Positions 1 through 10,871 of a DNA stretch of 64,000 nt are shown one piece after another. How positions within the stretch are numbered: the stretch's first letter is position 1; the number at the start of each line of letters is the position of its first letter. The stretch covers positions 62,001 to 126,000 of the forward strand of contig JABYQS010000034.1 of NCBI GenBank assembly GCA_022592435.1, given 5' to 3'. Made by a program: the position numbers and the translations under genes. This stretch comes from Cerioporus squamosus (taxonomy: Eukaryota; Basidiomycota; Agaricomycetes; Polyporales; Polyporaceae). A model generated the notes under the pieces. It did no database searches. It was given only the letters and a program-made list of their open reading frames with translations, and had not been told where the DNA came from.

Positions 1-1232
1 CGTCGAGATCAGCCCTCACGTCTGCCGCGCTGCCTGGTGTTCGATGCTGGCTCGTCCGAGGATACACGCACTTGGGACGGGTGGAAAGTCGAACGCAGTT
101 TGACGTTCTGGAGCGCAGCATCCCGTCCATGGACCTCCCGCAGCACTTCCGTACGCGGCTAGGCGAGATCGCATGGGTCGACTCCAGTGCTGGCCTGCAT
201 ATAAATCCTGTAATCTTGCTGGTGCGACCAAATCATGCTCGATATTTATATCTATAAAAGGCGAGAACTACTACGTCAGGCGTTTTACTTACTTGGGCCA
301 AAGAGCTTCGTAGCGGCTGAGGTAGTAGTACCTGCAAGCACACGCCCATCAATGACTGAGGTACTACCGTACATACCTAACTGACACGGTCCCGTGATCT
401 GTGACAACCGGGAACGCGGGGTAAGTACACGTTGATGGCAAGGTGGCGCATTCGATCGATCGGTGGTCAATCACCCATGTCATCGTGGCGACGGCAGGGT
501 GTTGGGGAAACCCACTGAGGACGCAGACCACTACGTGCGAGACATAAAACATCTTTATTGAACTATCCTCAACAAGCCGTGTATGCGAGAGGAAACCATG
601 GAAAGCAGGACGAGCCACGCTCTACAAGGAGCAACAGCATGACGCAAGTATTGAACAAGAAGCAAAAATCATTATAACCAGCGTGCCACTACAGACGTGC
701 CGCGTAACATCCACAAAGCAGACCGACGAAGCAAGGAACAAACGCAGGATATAACAGCAACAAGAGGGAACAACTTGAACAACAACAACAAGCTTCAAAA
801 CGTCTACAACATATCTTATGCGATCGTGGACAGATCGTGACGTTCGTGACGGGGCATGGGGTATGAGGCATAAAGCATATGTGCATATGGTGGTATCGAT
901 GTGTGCAGATGGATGAATGGATGGATGGATGGATGATTAGATGAGAAAATGCAGATGTGTGGGCGAAGATGAATGCGCAGGTGGAACGATGAGCAGATGA
1001 GGGACGATGTGTGGATAGGGAGGGTCCTCCAGAGCCCGTCCCGCGCCCAGGAGGGAAGTGAACACACGGGATGGGCGCACGTACGAGACACGCGTCGTAC
1101 GATGACAAGTGCAACCGAGACCCCTGAGACAGAGCGACGGCGCCCTGCGCGTCACAGTGCACACGAGGAGACCAGAAGGTGCCCAGCGTCCGCAGCGCAG
1201 GACGCACCGTGACCTAACGCTCTCGGGTCAGA
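1..1232. other. No gene recognised
   Basis: All open frames here are short and lack family resemblance. A TATA-like stretch (tataaat, ctataaaag) lies near 200-258 but no gene can be tied to it. The segment carries a tetranucleotide microsatellite (listed separately) and, from about 1200, the 3' flank of the minus-strand gene that follows. Confidence 0.5.
908..937. repeat. GGAT/GATG tetranucleotide microsatellite
   Basis: About seven copies of a GGAT unit with one GAAT variant, followed by a looser GATG-rich tail to about 945. It lies outside any recognised gene. Confidence 0.8.
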
Positions 1233-2873
1233 TCAACTCTTGACACCGCGCAGGAGGCTCTTGAGCGTCTTGCCGAAACTCTTCATCTTAGCCTTCACGG
1301 ACGCGTCCTGTGGCCGCTCGCGATACGCATAATCGGACGGGGCGCCGTCCATCGAGCGACTGCGCGCGAGGTCCATCCGCATCTCCGTTTCCCCGCTGAC
1401 CGAGAACCCCGCCCTGCCCCCGGAGAACATCGAGGGGCGCGTGTACGAAGCACTTCCTCCCCCCATCGCGAGATGTGACGCACGCGAGAGGGACCGGAAG
1501 CGCGGGGTCTCGATGTCCAGCGAGCGCGTCTGCCGCTCGTACACGACCGTCTGGCACTGGAATGCCGCGTCGAAGCTCGGCCGCGCACCGGTGGGCGGCG
1601 GGGAAGGGCTTTCGGGACGAGTCATGTTCTTCCGGATCGCGGTGTAAAGGGGACGCTGTGGATGTCCGAGGGGGATTGAGTCCGTGCTTGCGCCAGGAGC
1701 CGGGGAGCCGAATCGGATGCTGGTCGCCGCTTTGGGCCGAGGTGTGCCCGGGGGTGACTGCGGACGTGAAGCTGGTCGCCGTCTTCGGTCTGGGAGACAC
1801 CGGGGGTGAGGCTGCGCCATCACGACGGAAGGTGCTCACGCTCGAGGTAGTCGCACGGCGACGAAGGGAGCATGACGAGCGTTGGCGGAGAACGGACATG
1901 CGGCGCTTGCGACGGATGCACGGGGAATTTGGCAGCGAAGATGGGGACGGCGAAGGGGGACTGGGGGATTCAGGAGCATAAGAATGTGGCTCACTCGTAT
2001 TCGTTAGGTCCCCATCACGGACGGACATCCGGATGAACGTCGTTCGTGTGACTACTATGGGGGTGTGCGGCGTTTGAGGAGGTTGCGGACGTGAAGCTCG
2101 TGACGAAGGCGGACGGGTCGTTCGTACCGAAGACGGCGGAGTCGTAACACTCGAGAAGACGGACCTGCGTTCGCGTTCACGATTCTGCGAGTGGACGGCA
2201 GCGATCTGGTCGAGGAAAGGCTGCAAGGTCGTGTCCTGAGTGAAGAAAAAAGCCAAGGCGGAAAGTCAGATGCGGGAAACAATGGAGAAGCAAAAACAGA
2301 TCAATGACTTACCGAGGTCGCGGTAGCAACAACGTCTGTCGCCGAATAGAGCACGGCGTTGCGATGCCTGCGGCGGACATCGTCACTGTCCTTGTCGTCG
2401 TGCGGTTCGGCTTGAGAGGCGCCGTCGGGAGTCGAAACCCGCGTAGCGAGCGGGCCTGGAGATGACGTCGCCACAAAGGGTAGCTGGCCGCCGCCACGAC
2501 TGAGCGGCGTGCCACAAGCTTGCCGCTCGATGCGTGCAAGCTGCATCTTCTGTGCGTCGGTGAGCAGCGCCGGCGAGCTTAGTCGGCGGGGGATTACCAC
2601 GGCCAGCGTGGCTACGTCGCACGTGCCGAAACACCATGGACAAAGGGATGAAATGAGGTTGGGGAAATTGCACTTGGGGCAGACATATAGCGGCCGGTTC
2701 TCAGGCGCAACATGGAGACATGGGAGCGAGTCCCACCTCTTGGGCTGGGACAGCTCGTGAGATAAAGTCCCGCGGAGAGGACAACAGACTAGAAGCGTAC
2801 GGACCTGCCTGCTCCGTCTTCTGAACTCCCTCAACAAGATCCGCGGTTGTTCTCCGTTTGGAAGGCGGTGCAT
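1233..2873 (-). CDS. Ser/Pro-rich protein with N-terminal zinc ribbon, unknown function
   Basis: I do not recognise this protein. The N-terminal exon (about 2873-2310) holds a zinc-ribbon-like pair, CPKC followed about 15 residues later by CPWC, and then a basic Ser/Pro-rich region. After an intron near 2310-2255 the protein continues as a low-complexity S/P/R-rich chain rich in SP sites that could be phosphorylated. It ends in a short basic tail (KAKMKSFGKTLKSLLRGVKS), probably an amphipathic helix. The stretch SPPVSPRPKTATSFTSAVTP runs into TPRPKAATSIRFGSP only if one base of the G5 run at 1750-1754 is dropped, so the gene is broken as written. The start is uncertain: the first Met of the zinc-ribbon exon is used, and an upstream exon in 2950-3450 is possible. 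Confidence 0.5.
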
Positions 2874-5229
2874 CTAACTTCGTGGGTCGTAAGAGTCGTG
2901 AGCAGGAGGAGCGTGGGGTAGATCGTGAATATCGTCAAGGCGGATCAAGAGAGACTCAATAGCATACGGCGAGCATAGGGGTTTGGGCGAGAAAGAGGAG
3001 GAAGGGCGGGGATGAGAGTGAAGTTCGATCGTAGGTGCGAGAACGACGTCCCTGGGCGGGTATGAAACGCGGATATGGGACTACGCGGCGGGATGGTCGC
3101 CACAGCAGCTGCGGGGTAGTAGAGACCGAGGGAGAGGCTGGCGACGGACGTCCGCTGGGTCTGGAGGCGAGGACGACCCTCCACTGAGGACCAAGACGCC
3201 TGGAACGGGCCATGAGTATACAACGAGTCTATTCTGCAGGCCACGAGCCGTCCACGCAGCGAGAGCGGAAGTACGACTGCACGGAGGCATCCAGCCTGCA
3301 ACCACCCCCTCAGGAGATCGGTCCCGCGCCCCGCATCGCACATACCCGGGTGGCAGTGCAGTGCTCGAAACGGCAAAAGCCACTCCCAGGCCACTCCCGC
3401 CGCGCCCATGCCCACAGCCTTGTGAGAAGGCACACCACTCACCGCTTGATCACTCATGGAGGTGGGTGAATCGAAGAGATGGTGAACACTAGTAGGGGTA
3501 GCGTGCTCACTGTATGCGCCATCCCCTCAAGTTCCAAAATCGCCTGTCTTCGGTGCACACATGGGCAAGCAAACGCGCATATACCGACTCGAGCCCGAGT
3601 ATATCCGTGGTTGAACTTCATTGCTACTTGTACAGCACTGGAACCTTTCTTCCAGTTACGAGACGAAGCCTTGACGATTGCAGCTTGACGCGTACGAAAT
3701 GCGCATGGTAGTATGAAGGGAAAGTTGAATGCTCGCGTTAGTCGAGACTCTCGCCTTTCATAGGGTCGCGCGATCGCTCTCGGGTGGAGGAGGGCGATGA
3801 TGTCATGAGACTTCCTACAAGCATAGAGCAGAGACGTCGCGATCGACAAGTCACATATATCGGGCGCCGCCGATACGTATCATCAACGTCTTGTATACTC
3901 AGACTGCGCTGGACGAGGAACTACAGCCTCAGGCTGGAAAGCGAGCCTACGATCAGCGCCCCGTCATATTGCTGCATATACATCGATCGTGTTGCTCACG
4001 AAGGACAGCACGACACGCATACATCACGTCCTACGCCACATCCGAACCCACGGCTGCGATGGCGCCGGGACTGAACCACATGGGTCAACCTAGTACCGAC
4101 GGCCGTAGGTGCATCGAGATGCGGTATCCGAAGAACTCGTTGCGTGAATCAGGGACGTGAAGCTCCTGAACATAGTTCCTGCAAAAGCCCGCTGCCTTCT
4201 GAACCGTCAAGAGTCATGCATCAAGCCCGCCGCCAAGAGACGAGCAGAAAAGGCGATAGACCGACGGCGGAGGGAAGAGCAAGACGTCAGAACAAGACGG
4301 GAAGAGGAAGGCTGCGCAGGCGAGATGTCTTGGGTCACCGGTGCCGATGCAGCCACATGGTGAGACCGTGGCCACTGGCTAATGGCGGGGACGTCCCAGA
4401 GCAGAGCTCGTCCGGGCTCCGAGCCTTCATCTCCCGCTTCCGAAGCGGCCTGGGCAGTCAAACCCATGAGAGGCCGAACGACCCTCGCAGGGAGTCTTGC
4501 TGCCGAAGGAGAGCGGTGCCGTAAGAGATCCTTTGCTAATCTTGCCGCCGTGGATGGGAAGAGGAAGAAGAAGAGGCCCCTGTCGTGGAGGACGGATGGA
4601 AGGAGAACGTGGATGCGGAAGCAAGTAACTTCAGTGCCGCTTTGAACGCGCAAACTAGCACCGAAGGTCAACGCCGACGCAGAGAATGTTCAGCCAAAGT
4701 TGGAACGAATACGTACCGGACCACTAAAGATCGATGCATAAAGGTAGTCCATGCACGTACATAGTGTGCCTGCGACGGATGCAAATACCGTGGAAGTAAG
4801 CATTCGTGTGGCTAACGAGATGCCCGGGACGGACTCACCTCCTGTGCCTGTCCTCATGAGAGCACGTCGAAGGAGTAACCGCATAACTCACCGTCTCACT
4901 GGGAAAACCTGGCTGCACGAACTTGACCCACGTGTGACGCGCGACCTCCTGCATGATTTCGTGGGATACTTCCAGGATACTTCAGTCGCAGATGCTTGTG
5001 CTGACCGCAGACCCGGAGGGTGAGAGACAAACGGATGATCATATTGTGATGCCAATGCGACGAACCAGGCAAACGAATGCCAATGCAGAATGCAAATGGG
5101 ACACACGACAATGAAATGCGTACCGTACAGTCCATCCATGGACAACCATCGAAACTAACTCCTGAGCCCGCTGCCGCATATCCCCGACAGCGTCGTCCAA
5201 TCCTCCAGATCTCCGTGCAACCATGCTGC
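2874..5229. other. Mostly unassigned; weak exon-like segments
   Basis: No conserved domain is visible. A lysine/arginine-rich frame on the plus strand starts at 4157 (MKLLNIVPAKARC), runs through a charged helix-like stretch and could splice at about 4361 to a frame ending at 4645, giving a small basic protein of roughly 140 residues. That model is a guess. On the minus strand, 2945-3200 contains a proline-rich frame that might be a 5' exon of the zinc-ribbon gene. The remainder shows nothing I can support. Confidence 0.3.
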
Positions 5230-7134
5230 TCAGACGAACAGCGCAATGGCACCCCGTCCTTCGTCATTCCTCCACTCGCCCTCGACGAGAACGCTGTAAT
5301 GCAGACATCCACATCCCGCGATGGGGCACCTCCATATATGCTCCGCCTCGATCACTGGCTTCGCCGGAGCCCTCGCGCGCGCCTTACCCTTGCCCTTCGC
5401 AGACGACGCGGCGTCAAACTCAGCAGCAGGTATACCCGGGGGGCCGCGTCCTCGACGACGTCCACCACGCTGACGCGACGAAGGCTCGGGCATTGGCGCG
5501 GAGGAGGATCCCTCGTCCAGATCCGGGGGCGTTACGTCGGCCGCAGCACGAGCACGCGAGCGGAGGCGTGACCGTATCGAGTTATCCTCGGCGGGCGAGT
5601 CCATTAGGGTGGGGCGTTTCGGTGGCTCGTCAGGTTCAAGGGGTTCCACTGCCTTCCGCTTGCCCTTCCGGTCTGTCGTCGACGGCGCCGCGACAAAGTC
5701 AGCGGGTTGCGCGTCTTGGCACGGTTCGGGGTGTGCGGACGATACCTCGGGGTCCGCGCGTGCCTTGCCCTTACCCTTGCCCGCGTACTCCTCAACGGGT
5801 GGTTCCACAGGGACAGGGGGAGGCGGCGTGACAAGGTCCGCGATACACTTCCCATCCAACATGTGACCGCAACGCAGCGCCCACACTCGGTACTTCTTGC
5901 GCACCTCCTCAGATGCACCCTCATGCGCAGCCAGCACCATAGGGTCGAGGCAACGACCGCAAACCAGCGTCGTCTCGATAGCGGTAGCACTAGATGACGA
6001 GCTCGCGGCATTGCTGGGCCCAGCTTCCAAAGGAGGCGACTCGCGCAATGGCGGACTGTCTACAGGTGCGAAGTCGTGGGTGAAACCAGGCGCGGCTTTG
6101 TCTGGATGGGTGTACGCTGGTTTGTAGTGCACAGGCTTCTCCGGGACTTTGATGCGATGTCGGAACTCAAACTCGATGTCGGGAAACCAAGCATCTTCGT
6201 CGCCAAATGGTGATAGGGCGCGACCAGCGTCCTGCGGCGCGTCTTCGTTGGTCCACGGCCAGAACCGCTGCCACCTGCGTAGACCGCCCACTCCAGCGGT
6301 ATCTTCCAGCCCGTTGGAGTTCCCCCGGTAGCTCGATATGCGCCTGTAGATCTCAGTGAAGGATGGAATGTTGAAGTGGGTGCGCGCCTCTGCTCGTTGT
6401 TGCCGATTTGTCTCCGCAATACTGTTCTGACGATTGAGAGCAAGAAGCGCACCACCGAAACCCATGGCAGGCTGATGATGCGAACGCGGCGCAGGCGCTG
6501 GTGCGGGTACTGAGGGGTTGCGAGGCGGAAGGCGTGGGAGGGACGCCATCCGAGATTCAAATGGAAGAGGTTGGTCGCTGGGACGGATGACTGGCGGCGG
6601 CGGGGCGGCTGCAACACCCGGCGGACGACGGCGAGCAGGAAGGGATGCTTGCGATGCCAGGTGGGGCGGTAGTGAGGGGACAGCGGGAGTGAGACCTCGT
6701 AGAGGCGGGGGTGGTGGTAGTGAGTTGAGGCGCGAGCGGACACCTGCGATCGGTAAGTCAGGCGATGCACAAAGGAGACGGAGACAAAGAAACGCACTGG
6801 AAGAGCCCGCTGAGGCTGCACTAGACGATGGTCCATCTTCGTCGTCGCTGTCGAGCACAATGACTTCTTCCGCCCTTGTACTCGTAGAGGAACCTGCCTG
6901 GGCGCTATCGGTTGGGTGCGAGCGCCTGGCAGGAGGGCGACTGCTGGAACTTGCAGAGAAACCCATGTACACCAGCCCCTCCTCGTCCAAGTTACGCATA
7001 CCCGTTGGATGGAAATGGAGATTCGTCCGCGCGAAGCCAGAGAAGACTACGTCGTCGTCCTCGAAAGCGTCGACATCAATGACATCTGGTGGTTGTGGCG
7101 GCAGAACCGCCGACATCGTCTCTGTCGCTGACAT
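5230..7134 (-). CDS. RING-type zinc finger protein with SUMO-interaction-like motif
   Basis: A 634-residue frame that is mostly disordered. An acidic hydrophobic motif, VIVLDSDDED (residues 91-100), matches the SUMO-interacting motif pattern, and a second V/I/D-rich stretch lies at about 18-31. A RING-like first half has CGRC at 392-395 and RCGHMLDGKC at about 421-430. The closing CPIAGCGC is only at 603-610, after about 170 residues of K/R/P-rich sequence with KGKGKAR repeats. A RING plus SIM suggests a SUMO-targeted ubiquitin ligase or related E3 acting in the nucleus (inference). Positions 6744-6797 (54 nt, gtgcgt...ctgac...cgcag) look like a frame-preserving intron, so the mature protein is probably 616 residues. 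If the halves do not fold together, this is only a zinc-binding protein. Confidence 0.7.
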   Translation of the reverse strand: MSATETMSAVLPPQPPDVIDVDAFEDDDVVFSGFARTNLHFHPTGMRNLDEEGLVYMGFSASSSSRPPARRSHPTDSAQAGSSTSTRAEEVIVLDSDDEDGPSSSAASAGSSSAFLCLRLLCASPDLPIAGVRSRLNSLPPPPPLRGLTPAVPSLPPHLASQASLPARRRPPGVAAAPPPPVIRPSDQPLPFESRMASLPRLPPRNPSVPAPAPAPRSHHQPAMGFGGALLALNRQNSIAETNRQQRAEARTHFNIPSFTEIYRRISSYRGNSNGLEDTAGVGGLRRWQRFWPWTNEDAPQDAGRALSPFGDEDAWFPDIEFEFRHRIKVPEKPVHYKPAYTHPDKAAPGFTHDFAPVDSPPLRESPPLEAGPSNAASSSSSATAIETTLVCGRCLDPMVLAAHEGASEEVRKKYRVWALRCGHMLDGKCIADLVTPPPPVPVEPPVEEYAGKGKGKARADPEVSSAHPEPCQDAQPADFVAAPSTTDRKGKRKAVEPLEPDEPPKRPTLMDSPAEDNSIRSRLRSRARAAADVTPPDLDEGSSSAPMPEPSSRQRGGRRRGRGPPGIPAAEFDAASSAKGKGKARARAPAKPVIEAEHIWRCPIAGCGCLHYSVLVEGEWRNDEGRGAIALFV

Positions 7135-7679
7135 GCGTGAGGAAGGAGATCGGAACGATGTCGATTGAGGAAGAAGTTGCGGAAGAAGGGGTGGGCGTCG
7201 TCGACGCCGTGTGTAATGGCGGTGGAGAGGAGGAGACCGGGAAAAGGCTGCAGGCGCGCCGCGCCGCTTACCAATCGCCTTATTCGGAAATACTGCCGCT
7301 CTCCATGTGGGTCAGACGCCCGCTGGCTGCTCTCTGCCACTGAACCTCAGTACTAGGTTCCCTACCGCAGTCTTACCGCACTTACCTCGCGTTGCATGAT
7401 CATATGTATGTCGGAATCTACCTGGTGGATGAGCTGGACTGTCGTGTGCTCACTGACTTATCAGAATGCCTCCTGGTGGCAATCCTCGCAAACTGTCTGG
7501 ACTCGTTCCGTACGGTGCCGACTTCCTAAATGAACAGATCGGATATCGTCCACGTGCGCGGCATGGACAGCTCCTGTTTTGCTCCCGTCACTGGTGGTCA
7601 GCACTACCTTCTTCCCATCCGACTGAGCATCCTCAGAGTTCAGACTCACGTACTGTATAGTTTGACTTGACCGGACGCA
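7135..7679. other. Divergent intergenic region, RING gene / aldo-keto reductase
   Basis: About 545 nt between two genes transcribed away from each other. I see no extra gene. Both promoters must lie here, but no distinct motif can be assigned. Confidence 0.4.
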
Positions 7680-9126
7680 ATGGCACTCACCAAGGATACG
7701 AAGCTGAAGGTGGGGTTAACAAGGCTAGCCAGTGCAATGATCTTGCTGATATGAGTCCTCGACCTTCTGCCACGCACCAGCTGCACGACGGAAATGAAAT
7801 CCCCATCCTGGGTTTCGGTGAGGACCCTGCGCATCTCACAAGTGCTGCCATGCGCACAAGCCCCACATTGCTGATTCTCGACCTTCTCATGCAGGCACTT
7901 ACGAGATGGAAGGCGAAGAAGCCTACAACGCCGTCCGATGGGCCCTCGAGGCAAGTCAACATGCTCTATCTAATAGGCTGCAACGAAGCTGACGATCACG
8001 GAACGGACCGTATTAGGCTGGATATCGTCATATCGTACGCAGTCCTCCTTGGCGGAATATTGCTGCGACACCTGCTGATGATCATCTGGTACGACCTTCT
8101 GAACGTTGCTGTAGGACTCCGCCGAATGGTACGAAAATGAAGCCGAGTGTGGCCGTGCCATCCTCGACTTCTGCAAGGCCACAGGCACTCCGCGCGAGGA
8201 GATCTTCTACACAACCAAGCTGAAAGAGAACAAAGGCTTTGCGCACGCAAAGGCGTCGGCCAAGAAGTCCTTGGACGCGTGTGGGTTGGGGTACATTGAC
8301 CTCTACCTCATCCACTCCCCAATCGGCGGACCGCAGAGCCGTGCAGAGAATTGGAAGGCGTTGATCGAGGCTAAGAAGGAGGGCCTCGTCCGCAGTATCG
8401 GCGTGAGCACCTACGGCCTCAAGCACCTCCAGGAAATGGTCGACTCCGGATTGGAGTTGCCCGTCGTGAATCAGGTGAGCACTCTGACATGCTTTGACTC
8501 TTGGAGAGTTCGGGGTCCAGGGATCGTTCCCGCGACATGTACGCTCACTCGAACGTTCCAGATAGACCTCCATCCCTTCATGACCCGGACGGAAATTGTA
8601 GCGTTCTGCAGAAAGCATGGCATAGCGTTGGAGGTAATGTATCCATCTTCATGCGTTTCCGCGCCGACCGTCCGGTTGGGCATCGCTCACAGGCCAACCC
8701 CTCGGGGCTCTTTGTAACAGGCTTGGGCACCGCTGGTTCGCGGTCTTCGGTTCCGCCACCCCAAGATCGTTGCGCTTGCAGAGAAGTACAAGAAGCAACC
8801 CGCGCAAGTGTTGCTCCGGTATTCCCTGCAGAAGGTCAGGAATCTTCTACCCCTATGTTTCTGCTCCCGCCCCGGTGCCTGCTGCGATCGAAGATAGTAT
8901 ACTAACGTTAGCGTTCAGGGGTTCGTCGCAATCCCGAAGTCCTCGTCGAAAGCGAGGATTCAGTCCAATCTGCAGTTGTTCGACTTTGAGCTTTCCGACC
9001 AAGAGATTGCCGATCTGGACGCATTGGATGAATGTACGTGTCTCGATACATCAGATATCGGTTTATCGCCTTACATGTTATTCCACAGATCTCGTCACGG
9101 ACTGGGACCCGACCAACACTCCTTGA
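7680..9126 (+). CDS. Aldo/keto reductase
   Basis: Nine exons reconstruct a 279-residue NAD(P)H-dependent reductase of the AKR superfamily, the usual length. Exons: 7680-7709, 7781-7817, 7895-7950, 8017-8034, 8115-8474, 8562-8633, 8721-8834, 8919-9033, 9089-9126. The catalytic tetrad is complete: Asp48 (in HIDSAEWYENE), Tyr53, Lys82 (YTTKL) and His114 (YLIHSP). The late IPKSSSKARIQSN stretch is the usual cofactor phosphate-binding segment. Exon 4 is a micro-exon of 18 nt coding AGYRHI. The intron before it starts with GCAAGT, a GC-AG donor; both are needed to keep the conserved ALEAGYRHID string. The substrate cannot be read from sequence; xylose-reductase-like and diketogluconate-reductase-like members share this core. 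The 3' end faces the arrestin-like gene 130 nt away. Confidence 0.9.
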
Positions 9127-9255
9127 AGCTGAGAAGAATCCGCAACTAGAATCGTACCCATAGAGTAGTAGCCAATACAAGAGCCGTGTAACGCTAGACT
9201 AAGTAAACGTAGATCCAAATCCCAGAGCATCAATAAGAAATACCGTAACAAGGGG

Positions 9256-10871
9256 TTAACTTGACCCATACTCCGGCGGGACGTGCGGTCTGGGACGGGG
9301 TCCCTGTGCAAATGCGGTTACAATCGTCACCCGCTCCGAGACCAACGCCTCCTCTGGCGGCACATTCGGAGTGAATCCCACAGGAGTGGGCGGATACAAA
9401 ACTACTTCATACTACGACAGAGCGTCAGACGGACATTAAACCATCAGAGCGGATGCGCACGCACCTCATGGCCGTAGTGCAGTATCTGACAGCCAGGAAC
9501 GAGATCTTCTAGCACCATGATCTCTCCCGCAAAGACCTTGGCTGGGAGAGTAGAGTGAGCTGCATCCATGGGTGCACACCATGACGCATTACCGCGATCA
9601 TAGCATTTCATTGTGGTCTGTTGTGCAAGCCTGCGCGAGAAGCGCGTTGTCTCCGGAGGGTCACCGAAGGTGATGCGCTGAACAAGCGCGACGTGCAAGG
9701 AGGCTGGCGTAGTCATGTCCAGGAATTGCTCGTTCGATGTTTCGATAAGCAGGGACAGGTGGATGAGCGCGCCTCGCGTATAAGTCAGCTGCGAGGGGTT
9801 GATCAGCCGCATTCCACGAACACTTGGTGGGTGGGACATACAGGCCTCGAGATGGATAACTGTGAAGCTCGTCAGTCCCGTGCGGTTAGACCAGATGGAA
9901 GCGAACGTACCCGACATTGTGCAGCAACGGCCATCGTCTTGAAGAGCACGCCATCCACAGTTATGGGTTCCAATGTCTTCCATCCTGCGGGATCGCCATC
10001 CGACCCCACGACCGGGGTATTTTGCTGATACGCGAGCTGACGCAGGATCGTAGGCGCACTAGGACGGGCAAGAGGGACATACTTGAACGGCACGACGAGC
10101 CTGCGGTCCATAACTCAGCGACTGCCATCACTCGCAGTAGACACGGAACGCGCACTTGCCGCCCGAACGGAACCCGCCTCGGTTCACCCGCACTACGAGC
10201 GAGTATTCAACGTGGACATCGGCCTCGGAGTCGGAGAAGCTTGGAGGGAGTTTGTAGGTCTGCCGTTGCGATTGCCCCTCCATGTCGATCGAGGACAATA
10301 TGCTGACACCTTTCGGGAGGTGAAATGAATACGGCCACTCGTGCTGACCGCCACTGAGCTTGACGCGCCTCAATAGGCTCGGTAGAGAGTTTTGCGCAGC
10401 TGCTGAGAAGAGAGTTCGAGACACGTGGAGGAAGTTGGCGGTAGTATGGGCGAAAATGGTTAATCGGCCGTAAAGCTACGACTTACGTTAGTTGGCACGG
10501 TCTCACGGAGGAAGATGCATGCACGCTTCACACTAGGCGGGATGGGGTTTGCGAGGGTTGCTCACATCTATGGTTATCTGGTCCATGACTTCTTGCTTCT
10601 CCAACGTAAGCTTGACGGACCCGGTGACGTTTCCGCCTTGATAGAACGTCGGTTGATCAGCATCGGATGCGGCCCGGCTGGTCACGATGAGGGTTAGCCA
10701 TGGCGCGCCAGCCTTCTTGGTTTCCAGATGGAAACTGTGCTGCTGTTCGGCGGGAGGGATGTCCCATTCGCCGCTGGTTGTGCGAGTATAGGTGGGAAGG
10801 TCATAAACAACATCAGGGTGAGAGTTTTCGGAGGAGTCCGAGGGATAAGCGGGCAAGGACGGCGTCGACAT
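9256..10871 (-). CDS. Arrestin-like (alpha-arrestin type) protein
   Basis: The protein starts MSTPSLPAYPSDS at 10871 and continues through at least five exons. The N-terminal part has PSYS-like proline-rich sequence and beta-strand segments such as YQGGNVTGSVKLTLEKQEVMDQITID, typical of an arrestin N domain. Later exons carry VKLSGGQHEWPYSFHLPKGV and VHVEYSLVVRV, which are hallmark arrestin strands. The C-terminal exons end YEVVLYPPTPVGF and PPEYGSS, with TAA at 9256-9258. Exon 1 is 10871-10566; exon 2 is 10525-10487, after a 40-nt intron, short even for this window. Fungal arrestin-like proteins usually act as adaptors between membrane cargo and Rsp5-type ubiquitin ligases; the PPEY near the C terminus is a fitting PY-type motif (inference). 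Middle exon borders are approximate. Confidence 0.75.
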
